This document shows positions 42,512 through 52,116 of a stretch of DNA of 64,000 nt, piece by piece. Made by a program: the position numbers and the translations under genes. The stretch is taken from contig JAVJRN010000029.1 of NCBI GenBank assembly GCA_040218415.1, positions 1 through 64,000 on the forward strand. Direction: 5' to 3'. The stretch is from JAVJRN01 sp040218415. Lineage in GTDB: Bacteria > Bacteroidota > Bacteroidia > Cytophagales > Cyclobacteriaceae. The notes below the pieces were generated by a model. It was not told where the DNA came from. It was given only the letters and a program-made list of their open reading frames with translations, and ran no database searches. Numbering within the stretch: the first letter of the stretch is position 1; every line of letters starts with the position of its first letter.

Positions 42512-42605
42512 ACACTACCCCAAGGTCTATGACCCACAGACCTAATTCAAAACCAATCAACGCTCACCGAAAGAAGGCCAGTGAGACTCAAGCCATGGAG
42601 AAGGC
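42512..42605 (+). repeat. Three-copy direct repeat, copy 3
   Basis: TACCCCAAGGTCTATGACCC, CACAGACCTAATTC, AACCAATCAACGCTCACCGA, AGTGAGACTCAAGCCATGG. It matches copy 1 along its whole length. With the duplicated regulator tail at 42699 it encloses 39.05-42.7 kb between direct repeats. Confidence 0.75.
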
Positions 42606-42698
42606 ACGATGAACAGGTAGTTGATCTCTTATCGAAGATTTACGGTACATGGCAAGAAGGTAATCGCATATTGTCACGGAAGTAACTTTCGCGCTAGT

Positions 42699-42758
42699 GG
42701 GCTATAAGCTGGTGTGCTAATGAGTTCAAAAAATGAAAATTTCACAGTTCAACTAGCA
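42699..42758 (+). repeat. Duplicated tail of the response-regulator gene
   Basis: GGCTATAAGCTGGTGTGCTA is identical to the last codons of the regulator at 39030-39049. The next 35 bases resemble the regulator's 3' flank (AAATGAAAATTTC / AAATGAAGATTCC, then AGTTCAACTAG / AGTTGAACATG). It is followed by the antiporter stop. There is no coding role here. Confidence 0.7.
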
Positions 42759-42776
42759 CTTAGAATCTTCAGAAAA

Positions 42777-44030
42777 TCAGACTTCTTTTACTTTCAGCCA
42801 GTTGAGTACTTTTTCAACGGTTAGGCCTTGGACAATGATGCTGAATACTACGATGATATAAGTGATCGCCACAATCAGTTCGCGGTTCATTTCGTCGGTG
42901 AGGGAAAGCGCCAGGGCGATAGAAATGCCACCTCTTAAACCTCCCCATGTCATCATCAAGCCTGTTTTAGGAACAAAGTCGAGTTTCTTTTTGAATATTT
43001 GAATGGGCCCCAAAAGAGCCAAATATCTACAGGCCAGTGCTATTGGAATAAGGAGTGCTCCAGCTAAAATGTAATTGCCTTCGAAGCTCAATATCAGTAC
43101 CTCTAGGCCGATGAGTACGAAAAGAATGGCATTGAGAAAAACGTCTAAAAGCTCCCAAAACTTATCTACATAGTGCTCAGTAACTTCACTCATCGACGAT
43201 TCTCTGCGGGTATCATTTCCCACGAATAAACCAGCGACCACCATGGCCAATGGACCTGAAAAGTGTAAACTACTCGCCAATAAATATCCTCCCATCACCA
43301 TGGCTAAAGTGAGCATTACTTCTGTTTCATAATTGTCTATAGACTTTAACATGAGGTAAGTCACATAGCCCAGACCTAATCCTAAAAGAACGCCTCCACC
43401 TACTTCTTCCAAAAAGAGGAAACCAATGTGCCCAAATGATATGTCAGCATTGGGACTTGCCGCCAATTGGAAGAGCGTTAAGAAGATGACCACACCTATG
43501 CCATCGTTGAAAAGACTTTCGCCCACAATTTTAGTTTCCAGCTTTTTGGGCGCTCCGGCCTGTTTTAGAATACCCAAAACAGCGATCGGATCAGTTGGGG
43601 AGATTAAGGCGCCAAATAACAAGGCTTGCAAGTAAGTTATGGTTAATTGCATGTAATTGAGTAGGTAAAAAGCAATCGTTCCAATTAAAAAAGTAGAGAC
43701 CAAAACGCCCACCGTAGCAAACATCATGATTGGGTAGCGCTGCACTTTTAGTTGAGTGAAGTTAGTGTGCAGGGCACCTGCAAAGAGCAGGAAGCTCAAC
43801 ATCACATCCAAGAGCACTTCCTTGAAATCAATGGAGCCGATGATGGTCACCGCATTGTTGAGGAAGATATCCGTAAATAATGAGGAGATTGAAATACCCA
43901 CCGTAAAAATCATGGCCATGATCATCAAACCAATGGTGGTTGGTAATTTCAAGAAGCGCACGTTGATATAACTAAAAAGTGCAGAAATAACGGTGAGTAA
44001 GGTAATTATTCCAAATATGCTCATTTCCAA
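42777..44030 (-). CDS. CPA1-family Na+/H+ antiporter (NhaP-like)
   Basis: 417 residues, about 12 TM helices and no regulatory tail. Key motifs are LLFAGALHTNFTQL, FGALISPTDPIAVLGIL (TM4, TP-D), GESLFNDGIGVVIFLTLF (the ND pair of TM5 that binds the ion), MTWGGLRGGISIALAL (TM10-11 Arg). It exchanges Na+ (or K+) for H+ at the inner membrane for pH and salt homeostasis, fitting a marine habit. Stand-alone gene. Confidence 0.9.
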   Translation of the reverse strand: MEMSIFGIITLLTVISALFSYINVRFLKLPTTIGLMIMAMIFTVGISISSLFTDIFLNNAVTIIGSIDFKEVLLDVMLSFLLFAGALHTNFTQLKVQRYPIMMFATVGVLVSTFLIGTIAFYLLNYMQLTITYLQALLFGALISPTDPIAVLGILKQAGAPKKLETKIVGESLFNDGIGVVIFLTLFQLAASPNADISFGHIGFLFLEEVGGGVLLGLGLGYVTYLMLKSIDNYETEVMLTLAMVMGGYLLASSLHFSGPLAMVVAGLFVGNDTRRESSMSEVTEHYVDKFWELLDVFLNAILFVLIGLEVLILSFEGNYILAGALLIPIALACRYLALLGPIQIFKKKLDFVPKTGLMMTWGGLRGGISIALALSLTDEMNRELIVAITYIIVVFSIIVQGLTVEKVLNWLKVKEV

Positions 44031-44381
44031 TAATTAAGGCTGCCAAAAGATTTGCTAAAATAAGCATATGAACCAAGTAGTTATGGCTTGGCTAAGAATG
44101 ATTTTACTTAGGCGATAAGAAGTAGGTTTTTTCTCCGGTCAAAAAAGAAAAGGTTTAGACCTCTGACAATCATTAATGGTGCTTCTTGTCAATTTTCTAC
44201 TTTGCCGCATACCCCTGAATATTGCTTGGCTACTTTTATTGATCCCTTACTTCGTTTTGATCTGTGCCGATTCGCATAAATCAGATCTTTCGGTTTTTTG
44301 CTTAAGTTGTTATTGGCTTGTAAAAGCGGGGAAATGAACTTTTCTATTGATTCCAAGTTAAAGTAACCAAACAACTTAACT

Positions 44382-45488
44382 ATGAAAAAGAACCTATTCG
44401 TATCCTTATTTGCAATAATATTGATATTTTCTGCTCAAGCAGAAGACGATTTAAAAGCAAGATTCAAAGTTGGAAATCTCGAAATCAAAGCCATGAATGC
44501 TTTAGATTTTGGACCTGAAGGAATCTTATTTATTGGTGATAGTGAGAATGGAAAAGTGTTTGCCCTAGACACTAAAGACACCAAAGCCAATGCTGAAGCG
44601 GCAGACTTCAATATTGCCAGTATTGATCAAAAAGTAGCAGAGCTTTTGGGAACCACTCCGGCCAATATGACCATCTCAGATTTGGCGATCAATCCTATAT
44701 CTAAGTCCATTTATCTCGCTGTAACACATACTAATGGAAGCAGTGTACTTGTGAAAATTGAGGATAATGAGCAAATGTCGGTAGTTGACCTCAGTCAGGC
44801 TTCTTTTGATGAGCAATCGCTAGAAGATGCCGTAGCAGTGGATGCCAAAGACAGAAGAGGAAGATCGCTTCGTCAATGGGCAATTTCTGACCTTAACTAC
44901 AGCAATGGCAAGGTCATGTTAACAGGTCTTTCAAACAAAGAATTTGGTTCTACCTTTCGCGCCATGCCTTTTCCATTCGATGGAGACCAAAAAATGAGTT
45001 CATTGGAAATTTACCATGCAGCCCACGGACAATACGAAACAGACTCTCCGATCAAAGCATTCACGACTGCTACTATGGCAGGTACAGATTATGTGGTGGC
45101 CAGCTACACTTGTACGCCACTTGTTATATTTCCAGCATCTGATCTAAAAGCTGGCGAGCATGTGAAAGGCCGAACAGTAGCGGAGCTTGGCAACTGGAAT
45201 ACGCCGCTCGATATGATTGTAATGCAAAAAGACGGTGCTTCTTACCTATTGATGGCCAATTCGGCAAGAGCGGTCATGAAAATAAAGTTGGAAAACATTG
45301 AAAACTACAGTGGCTCGTTGACGGAGCGGGTAGAAGAGCGATCTGGTACAGCTGGCGTTGATTTTATCGCTTTACCATTTGTGAATGTGCTTCAGTTGGA
45401 TCAACTAGACGATGCAAGATTTGTGATGCTACAAAGAAAGGCTGATGGTAATCTTCAATTGTGGACCGCCAATAATCGATGGTTATAA
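44382..45488 (+). CDS. Secreted protein, probable beta-propeller, function unknown
   Basis: 368 residues. The signal peptide is MKKNLFVSLFAIILIFSAQA. The mature body has propeller-like strands (AMNALDFGPEGILFIGDSEN, ISDLAINPISKSIYLAVTH, DMIVMQKDGASYLLMANSAR), suggesting NHL/WD-like blades, but no family motif is certain. It overlaps the next gene by 10 nt, so the two form an operon, and both products are exported. The 352 bp upstream show no gene or clear signal other than the leader. Confidence 0.6.
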   Translation: MKKNLFVSLFAIILIFSAQAEDDLKARFKVGNLEIKAMNALDFGPEGILFIGDSENGKVFALDTKDTKANAEAADFNIASIDQKVAELLGTTPANMTISDLAINPISKSIYLAVTHTNGSSVLVKIEDNEQMSVVDLSQASFDEQSLEDAVAVDAKDRRGRSLRQWAISDLNYSNGKVMLTGLSNKEFGSTFRAMPFPFDGDQKMSSLEIYHAAHGQYETDSPIKAFTTATMAGTDYVVASYTCTPLVIFPASDLKAGEHVKGRTVAELGNWNTPLDMIVMQKDGASYLLMANSARAVMKIKLENIENYSGSLTERVEERSGTAGVDFIALPFVNVLQLDQLDDARFVMLQRKADGNLQLWTANNRWL

Positions 45489-46507
45489 AATCATTTCTAA
45501 TATGCTTCTTGGGTGTAATACTTAGTGTTAGCGCTCAGGAAGTATCATTTTCTTTGGTCTGGGAAAACCAATCGGCCAAATCGCTCCAACTGGCTGGCGA
45601 CTTTCCCAATCTTAAAATCAAGGTAACTGGTGCATCGAATTTCATGGCCGGCAAATGCACTGTTTTCAATGGCCAAACTACCTTTTTACCTTACATTCCT
45701 TTCACCAATGGTCTAACCTACCAAGCATACGCACAAGACAGGTTATTGTGTTCATTTACACCAAGTACCGGCGACCAAAGTGTGCCAACGATCACAGCAG
45801 TCTATCCCAAAGGAAGAGTACTCCCTGAAAACTTCTTAAAGTTTTATATCCGCTTCAGTGAACCAATGGAAGTGGGTAAATTTTATGATTACCTCCACTT
45901 ATACAACCAAGAAGGAGAGGAGGTAGATCGAGCATTTATTAGACTCTCGCCAGAACTTTGGAACGAAACACGAACCTTGCTGACCTTATGGATAGAACCT
46001 GGGAGAATCAAAAGAGACCTTGGACCAAATAGACAACTCGGTCAAGTACTTGAAAAAGGCAAGACGTATCGACTCATAATCGATGGCGGATTTCGAAGCA
46101 AGCAGGGAATCTCCTTAGAGGAGAACTATGAGAAAATATTTGAGGTTGGCGAGCGTGACGAGCAGAAGCCGACAGTTGATCGTTGGGAAATTTCTCCTCC
46201 AACAAGGAACAAGCAGGAAAGTCTGAAAATACATTTTGGAGAAGCCATGGACTATGCCATGACCCAAATGCTGGAAATCAGCGATGGAAAAGAACTTGTC
46301 AAAGGCGACTGGGTCATGGAAAGCGATGAAGTCATAAACTTCACACCAGAAAAGCCTTGGAAAAAGGGTAGCTATCAGCTTGCAGTGAATGCTAATGCTG
46401 AAGACTTGGCAGGCAATAACTTCTTACGCCTCTTCGATGTGGATCTTCTCAAAACTGAGGTTGAAAGTGTAAAGGAAAGTTGGTCGGTAAAGTTTGAGGT
46501 CAGGTAA
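45479..46507 (+). CDS. Exported Ig-like (Big_5/SbsA) domain protein
   Basis: 342 residues with signal peptide SFLICFLGVILSVSAQ. Two SbsA-type Ig-like units follow: about 100-220 (VPTITAVYPKGRVLPENFLK, FYIRFSEPMEVG) and about 230-330 (QKPTVDRWEISPPTRNKQES, KIHFGEAMDY, WKKGSYQLAVNANAEDLAGN). Such domains mediate surface binding. It is co-translated with the propeller-like protein upstream, so the two probably form one surface complex. A terminator follows at 46617. Confidence 0.7.
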   Translation: MVIKSFLICFLGVILSVSAQEVSFSLVWENQSAKSLQLAGDFPNLKIKVTGASNFMAGKCTVFNGQTTFLPYIPFTNGLTYQAYAQDRLLCSFTPSTGDQSVPTITAVYPKGRVLPENFLKFYIRFSEPMEVGKFYDYLHLYNQEGEEVDRAFIRLSPELWNETRTLLTLWIEPGRIKRDLGPNRQLGQVLEKGKTYRLIIDGGFRSKQGISLEENYEKIFEVGERDEQKPTVDRWEISPPTRNKQESLKIHFGEAMDYAMTQMLEISDGKELVKGDWVMESDEVINFTPEKPWKKGSYQLAVNANAEDLAGNNFLRLFDVDLLKTEVESVKESWSVKFEVR

Positions 46508-46616
46508 ATTTTTGAGCTTGAAAACTTCCTATTTACAGACGAGCCAACGGTGCAATAGCTTTCAATTTACGAGCAAGGATATTCAGGGCAGCTTTTGCTT
46601 AAGCAAAAATCAATTT

Positions 46617-46650
46617 GTAAAAAACGGACGCTTGATTAGGCGTCCATTTT
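46617..46650. terminator. Bidirectional terminator
   Basis: Stem GGACGC-TTGATTAG-GCGTCC flanked by AAAAAA and ATTTT, between convergent genes (45479-46507 + and 46769-47926 -). The sequence, including the trailing GATTCATGAC, recurs at 59287-59335. Confidence 0.75.
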
Positions 46651-46768
46651 GATTCATGACGGGGACTTTATGAAAAATTTAGGGCATCTTGGATAATTTA
46701 TTTTAGCGTCAGAAAGATTCCTAAATTGAACTAAAAAGCAATTACATAAGAATAAACTAATAGTTGAC

Positions 46769-47926
46769 TTATTGAATAGAGAATATGTGTCCTGACAAGG
46801 TTTCAATCAACAGACTGTCCTGATCAAGAAAGGCTCTTACATTCATGAAATATTCGCAATGCGTATTGAAAAGGTCTTTGGGCTGCTTGCCATTGATGCT
46901 TCTGAGCGTATCTCCTAATTGGAGCGGCAGTCCGGCCTTAGTCCGATCAACTACCCACAGTGAGTCATTCAGGATACCGGGCAAGAAGGCAAGAGTTGGC
47001 GGAATTTCTACGGTACTTTTGGGCTTTAGGCTGATGATGTTTTCTTCGTAATCAATGAAAATTAAGAAGTGCTCTAAAATCTCATTGCCCAATAAAGCCT
47101 TTCCGTTGGCAGAAAACTCCACAGGTATTTCAGTCTCGAAACCGCCCAAATTAAGTTTAAGTTGCTTGTTGGTGATAGAATCCGCCTTTGTGCCGTAAAT
47201 GCCACTGGTAGATTTATCCAAAAATATTTCTGAGGGCTTTTCTGAAAACAAATCCGCAAACTTTGCAGGGAGAATCAAGCCTCCATTATATCCCACATCG
47301 AACATGACTTCTTCAATCTTTTTGCCTTCTAGTTGGATTGAAATATCAGGTGTACCCGAAAACACAGGTTTACTAAAAGGAATTTGATACTGCTCTGATT
47401 TGTCCTCTAGCTCGAATGGATTATCTGAGAAATAGAGCATTTTCTGCTCAAAGTCGATTTTCCAATGCGCCAGCTTGATAAGGTTTGCTCCAATAATTCC
47501 GTAAGGGGCAATACATGGACTCGCTGATTTTTCGCCATATTCTACTTTTCCTGCTCCAATATTACTGAAGCAAGTCTCGCCAAAAATCAGGGAATCTACT
47601 CGGGTAACTTCAATAATCCTAGTATTTCCGTTGGAGTCTGAATTGGTTTTGGAGGTAACTGCTTTCATACCCAAACTCCCCGCAAGTCCTTTCTCAATCT
47701 TAGAGTTGAATGCGCCCGTATCGAATATAAACTCTCTGCGTGTAGTATCTGAATTCACCTTTACCTTAACGACAATGAGTCCTTTTTTATACTCAAATGG
47801 GATTTCCTGTACAAAGTCTTTTCGCTCTAAATTCCCGCCCGTAAGCAAATTGACATTTTTGAGATAACTGCAAGCCGTAAATGTGAGGGTCAGCACGGCC
47901 AATAACATTATTCTTCTGTAACGCAT
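46769..47926 (-). CDS. Retropepsin-like aspartyl protease, exported
   Basis: 385 residues from the ATG at 47926; the longer ORF overlaps the neighbouring gene. The lipobox-like signal is LTLTFTACS. The first lobe has the active-site FDTGAFNS, the second has FDVGYNGG (D-V-G in place of D-T/S-G). A PDZ-like C-terminal part follows (AGLPLQLGDTLRSINGKQPK). Clan AA proteases of this kind cleave periplasmic substrates; the changed second motif may reduce activity. It follows the DUF2306 gene after 13 bp, so one transcript is likely. Confidence 0.7.
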   Translation of the reverse strand: MRYRRIMLLAVLTLTFTACSYLKNVNLLTGGNLERKDFVQEIPFEYKKGLIVVKVKVNSDTTRREFIFDTGAFNSKIEKGLAGSLGMKAVTSKTNSDSNGNTRIIEVTRVDSLIFGETCFSNIGAGKVEYGEKSASPCIAPYGIIGANLIKLAHWKIDFEQKMLYFSDNPFELEDKSEQYQIPFSKPVFSGTPDISIQLEGKKIEEVMFDVGYNGGLILPAKFADLFSEKPSEIFLDKSTSGIYGTKADSITNKQLKLNLGGFETEIPVEFSANGKALLGNEILEHFLIFIDYEENIISLKPKSTVEIPPTLAFLPGILNDSLWVVDRTKAGLPLQLGDTLRSINGKQPKDLFNTHCEYFMNVRAFLDQDSLLIETLSGHIFSIQ

Positions 47927-47939
47927 TCTATTCTTTCTT

Positions 47940-48626
47940 TTAGGATAAAGTTTTCTTTCTTCTCTCATCATATTTCTTTTCTTCTCTATACGTCCAATAT
48001 ACCAACATTGGAACGCCGATGAGCGCAGGCAGGGCAAAGGCTAAATACGGGTTCATGAACTGATACCTAGAAACCATGGTAGAAAGAAAGGCGGTAAAAG
48101 TGGCGATGTATCCGCCCATCATGTTACCTAAATGTGCGGTGTACCAATGATTTGCTCTATGCGGACGCACAACAAACGGCTTCAAGTTGGTATAAGTCAG
48201 CATTAAACCTCCAATTCCGAAACCAAGGGAAAGGAGAGTGCCTCCTGCTAAGCCATCCATTAAAAACAGGTAAATTCCATAAATCACAAAAGCCAAATTT
48301 GCTAGGCCATTCACAACTCCTGCCATCCAATCAAACCATGCTGGGTCCTGACTTCTGTGCAGTTGTTTCAGCTTGAGAAACCTGACTCCAGAAAAAACGC
48401 TGTAATAACTCAAAAAGGCAATTAGAAACAAGAAACGATTGAAGCGATAAGATGCTACAATAATTCCCGTCATAAACACTACACTCATTGCCCAGAAATA
48501 GACTTTCCCAGAAAGCCGATGCATCTTTTTCCCCTTGGCAGAAAATATGGCGACTGCACCTGAAAGCAGGGAAATTCCACCTACCAGAATATGGAGGTAA
48601 AGCGTGTATTGTATGAGGTTATCCAT
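47940..48626 (-). CDS. DUF2306 membrane protein
   Basis: 228 residues with about seven TM helices. Family landmarks: LHILVGGISLLSGAVAIFSA, KMHRLSGKVYFWAM (the KxHRxxG motif) and NHWYTAHLGNMMGGYI. The function is unknown; these proteins resemble cytochrome-b561-like four-helix units, with histidines that could bind heme. It precedes the protease gene by 13 bp. Confidence 0.7.
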   Translation of the reverse strand: MDNLIQYTLYLHILVGGISLLSGAVAIFSAKGKKMHRLSGKVYFWAMSVVFMTGIIVASYRFNRFLFLIAFLSYYSVFSGVRFLKLKQLHRSQDPAWFDWMAGVVNGLANLAFVIYGIYLFLMDGLAGGTLLSLGFGIGGLMLTYTNLKPFVVRPHRANHWYTAHLGNMMGGYIATFTAFLSTMVSRYQFMNPYLAFALPALIGVPMLVYWTYREEKKYDERRKKTLS

Positions 48627-48796
48627 AGTTTTATCTTGATTTCAATTTCGTTTGACTTGAGGCAAAAGTGAGGGGGAAATATGCTAAAACAGCCTTTTTG
48701 GTGAGGTTTGGTATGAATGGGAACGGTTTGGGGTAAACTGACGGGCTTAGTTCAAGAAGCCACTCAAAAGCATCTGCTTTTGAGTGGGAGGCAAGC

Positions 48797-51067
48797 CTAT
48801 TCATTACTTTTTCTTTCCCCAACTATTGCCCTAGGCTTCCAGTAATCATCTTTCTCAGGAACTCCCTTCACATTGAAATCATGCAACCATTCCCCTTGAA
48901 AAGAATTGCCATTGATGGTGAGAAAGAAGTCGATATACATTGGAGAGACGGCTACCAAATGTGCCTGATTATCTGAAAACTCAGTGAGGACAATGGGAAA
49001 GCTTTTCTGTTTTCGGCTTCTTTTAAATTCAAGTTCGCCAGCGATGATTCCTTGCTCGTTTTTTTGAAACCTAAGCGTCCCTTTTGTTTTTTTACTTCTT
49101 AATGATGTTGTTGATATTTTCCACTCACCTATCAAATCAGACTCGCCTTTAGGCTCTTCTTTTATCCTATTCTCTTTCACAAAGATTTCGGCAATGTTCT
49201 GCGCTTCCCTGTCATTGAAGAACACTTGGTCTCCCGTATTTGCCAAATAGGCGAATACAATTTCCTCGTCAGGATAAATCACTAAATGACTTCTCGCCGA
49301 ACTCAAACTCCCGCTATGGAAAACAATTGGCGAACCCACTCTGCTAACTCCTGTTTCCCAGCCCAAACCGTAGTGAGTCTTTGTTCCGTCTTTGAGTGTT
49401 TGTGATGAGAACAGCTCTTGGAGGGTGCTGTCTTCTAAATATTGATTTTTGAGTAGCCTACTTGCCATTTTAGCTAAATCTTCCGCAGTTGATAAGTAGC
49501 CTCCTCCTGCATACATGTAGCTCCGATTGTCGTCTGGCGCTAAGACCCTTCCTTGTTTTTTGCTATGAATGTAAAAGCGACTAACATTCTCCGTTTTCTT
49601 ATCAGGATAATCAAATGTCGTGTGAGCCATTCCAAGCTCCTCCCAAGTTTCCGCCATCAATTGGGAAAATGGTTTCCCTGATGCTTTTTCCATCACGGCA
49701 CTCAACAGCACCCATCCATAACTTGAATAATGATAATCGGTTGCTGGCTCGAAAAGCAAGGGATCATCTTGAAACCTCATTAAGGATGATTGAATATCGG
49801 GATAGTTTACCGAGTTGTATTTAGGTTCATCGCTATTGTAGTGCCTGATGCCTGCCGTTGATGAAGCGAGTTGCCTAGCGGTTATTGGGTATTCTTTCTC
49901 TGGAAATTCTGGTAGATAGAAACGGATATCCTTATCAATATCAATTTGTTCTTGTTCTATCATTTCGCCAAGAGCAATTGATGTGAGTGATTTCGAGATA
50001 CTGGCAATTCTGAATTTAGTGGTCTTCTCAACAGGGGTTCTTTTCTCCAAATTGCTGTACCCAAAACTCTCTGACCAAATCAGGGAATCACGCACTATCA
50101 AAGCAACTTGCACTCCGGGTATTTGAGTTTGTTGTTGATGATGCTGTATTAAAAATCTAGCCTTTTCAATTGCTTTCGGATAGTCTTGTGCAGTGGCAAC
50201 CTGATAGCTGACAAATAGGAGTAAAATAGATATAGACTTTTTCATAACATTATTTTTGACAACCCACTTTCTGTTGCTTTGAGATAAAATTGTTGCTAGA
50301 GCGATAATGAGTACTACTTGAATGATGAGTAAACCTCTATCACTCAAAATATCTGCCCCAAGAAAACCATGTGTAAAATTCATTCCACCATGGAGTAAAA
50401 TCGCCAGTAAAACACTGCCTTTGGTGCGGTTATATAGCCAAGAAAAAACAAGCCCCATTGCAGTCATTAAAGGTATGTAGGCGTATAATGACATATTCCC
50501 AACGGCTTTAGGCAAGAATATAAAAAGAGGCAAATGCCACAAACTCCACAGAAAGCCGATAATCAAACCCGAAAGATTTGGGCTATACTTTTGTTGTAAT
50601 GCCTCTTGGGCGTAACCTCTCCACCCTAACTCTTCGGCTATTGGCCCGCCAAACAGTGTGTTGATTAGAAAGAAAATGGGTGATAATGCAATTGCCAATA
50701 CAATACTGTCTTCAGGCAAGCCCATTCCTTCTAATACTACTTTTGAATCTGGTGCATCTCCTCCAAAAGCCATGTAAATTGAAATCGAAATGAAGCCGAT
50801 AAATAAAATCCCAACAACAGAAAAGAGATAATAAGGAAAGGGCACTTTCCAAATCAGCAGTTTACCGAATAATTCCCGAACTCCTTTTTTCCCTTGCTTG
50901 AAAAAGGTCAGTGCTATAGCCGAAATGGTTGGTCCCCATGCACCTGGCAATACCCAAAACTCACTCACTTTTTCAGAGAAGTAAAAAGGACTCCAAAGAA
51001 ACCATGAAATAGAAAAGGTGAGAATAAAATAAGTATAGATACTTTTCTTATCGAATGTGCTCTGCAT
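48797..51067 (-). CDS. Fusion of CPBP intramembrane protease and class C serine hydrolase
   Basis: 756 residues. Part 1 (about 1-270) is an eight-helix CPBP/CAAX-type protease with the EELGWRGY motif, FLWSLWHLPLF and LLHGGMNF. Part 2 (about 290-640) is a beta-lactamase-like serine hydrolase: SISKSL (SxxK), YSSYG (YxS in place of YxN), HSGS (in place of KTG). A C-terminal lipocalin-like end follows (about 665-756). A complete signal peptide, MKKSISILLLFVSYQVATAQ, sits at the joint (Met275, 50245), so two genes have merged. The internal ATG may still be used on its own. Confidence 0.75.
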   Translation of the reverse strand: MQSTFDKKSIYTYFILTFSISWFLWSPFYFSEKVSEFWVLPGAWGPTISAIALTFFKQGKKGVRELFGKLLIWKVPFPYYLFSVVGILFIGFISISIYMAFGGDAPDSKVVLEGMGLPEDSIVLAIALSPIFFLINTLFGGPIAEELGWRGYAQEALQQKYSPNLSGLIIGFLWSLWHLPLFIFLPKAVGNMSLYAYIPLMTAMGLVFSWLYNRTKGSVLLAILLHGGMNFTHGFLGADILSDRGLLIIQVVLIIALATILSQSNRKWVVKNNVMKKSISILLLFVSYQVATAQDYPKAIEKARFLIQHHQQQTQIPGVQVALIVRDSLIWSESFGYSNLEKRTPVEKTTKFRIASISKSLTSIALGEMIEQEQIDIDKDIRFYLPEFPEKEYPITARQLASSTAGIRHYNSDEPKYNSVNYPDIQSSLMRFQDDPLLFEPATDYHYSSYGWVLLSAVMEKASGKPFSQLMAETWEELGMAHTTFDYPDKKTENVSRFYIHSKKQGRVLAPDDNRSYMYAGGGYLSTAEDLAKMASRLLKNQYLEDSTLQELFSSQTLKDGTKTHYGLGWETGVSRVGSPIVFHSGSLSSARSHLVIYPDEEIVFAYLANTGDQVFFNDREAQNIAEIFVKENRIKEEPKGESDLIGEWKISTTSLRSKKTKGTLRFQKNEQGIIAGELEFKRSRKQKSFPIVLTEFSDNQAHLVAVSPMYIDFFLTINGNSFQGEWLHDFNVKGVPEKDDYWKPRAIVGERKSNE

Positions 51068-51080
51068 TTATAGTCAGGTT

Positions 51081-52115
51081 TTAAATGGATTCTAAGAAAT
51101 GATTAATTGCTTCTTGCAGCAATACAGGTTGGTCAAGGAAAGACTCGTGTCCACAATCGGGGAGAATCCTGATTTCTGTATTGGGGATAGCCTCTTGAAA
51201 CAAATCTTGTTCTTCGGGGCAGGCGATATCATCATACCGACCAGTAACCAAAAGTACGGGTTGCCGATTGGTGATTTCAGTAGATACGGTTTCTAGCTTT
51301 CTTTCATCGGCCCACAGCAAGTCATCCACTAACTCATTGTCTTTTCGATATAGGTATTTGTATGGGTTGTAAGGTCTAGAAAATATCACCCGAAATGCCA
51401 TACCTAGTCCTATTTTCCTTTTGGAAGGTGTGAATGCGCTCGTAGTATAAGCATTCCATTTTCTAGATATTTCAGGGGTGTGAATACTGTCTGTAACGGT
51501 GATCCAGTTGAGGGCTTCACGCCAATAGGCGGTATCTTTCCCTGCGCCAATAAACTCACGGGCGATGTTTTTTAAATAAGTGGGGCGTACTTCCTTATAT
51601 CGCTTGGGACTAAAATCAGAGGTGTAAGTAACATTCAAGAATATGCTGCCCGCTATAGTAGTATCAGTTTCGGTCAGTTGGCTGAGGGCATAATACACCG
51701 ATGCGCCCCCTTCACTATGCCCCATCAGTACAATTTTCCTATTGTATTTCAATTTCAAGTGCTTTACCAAAGCCAACAAGTCTTTCCCGTACTGCTCGTA
51801 AGTGATTTTGGCTGTATCAATTGTATTGACTTTTTGATTCAGCCCTCGTTCATCGAAATAGGCAATAGCTATCTCTTTTTCTAGTGTTTTCTTCCACTTA
51901 GGGTAATCGGAACGGGCAAAGTCAATAGCGGTTTCTCCATAGCCTCCTTGCACAAAGAGCAGCATAAATTCTGAATCTAAATTGCCTCGTACAAAAACTG
52001 GAAATTCATAGCCTTCTACATTGACTTTAAAATACTCTTTTATGTTTTGGGCGTAAGAATTAATTTGAAAGAAAAAGAGTAAGCTTATTAAATTGAGTTT
52101 AATATATCGAGCCAT
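51081..52115 (-). CDS. Exported alpha/beta hydrolase (S33 aminopeptidase-like) 1
   Basis: 345 residues from the ATG at 52115 (start 1 nt past the upstream stop). The signal peptide is ISLLFFFQINSYAQ. Motifs are LFVQGGYGET (QGG-G in place of HGGPG), FDERG, GHSEGG nucleophile, GRYDDIACPEE acid and CGHESF His. It is similar along its length to the hydrolase at 52710, so the two are paralogues. Proline iminopeptidase-like or esterase activity in the periplasm is likely; substrate unknown. It is 13 bp upstream of the fusion gene. Confidence 0.7.
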   Translation of the reverse strand: MARYIKLNLISLLFFFQINSYAQNIKEYFKVNVEGYEFPVFVRGNLDSEFMLLFVQGGYGETAIDFARSDYPKWKKTLEKEIAIAYFDERGLNQKVNTIDTAKITYEQYGKDLLALVKHLKLKYNRKIVLMGHSEGGASVYYALSQLTETDTTIAGSIFLNVTYTSDFSPKRYKEVRPTYLKNIAREFIGAGKDTAYWREALNWITVTDSIHTPEISRKWNAYTTSAFTPSKRKIGLGMAFRVIFSRPYNPYKYLYRKDNELVDDLLWADERKLETVSTEITNRQPVLLVTGRYDDIACPEEQDLFQEAIPNTEIRILPDCGHESFLDQPVLLQEAINHFLESI

Positions 52116-52116
52116 A

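Noticed and set aside
48631..48822. 63-residue minus-strand ORF between the fusion gene and the DUF2306 gene
   Set aside because: It overlaps the fusion gene's end in another frame and has no recognisable features; treated as non-coding spacer.
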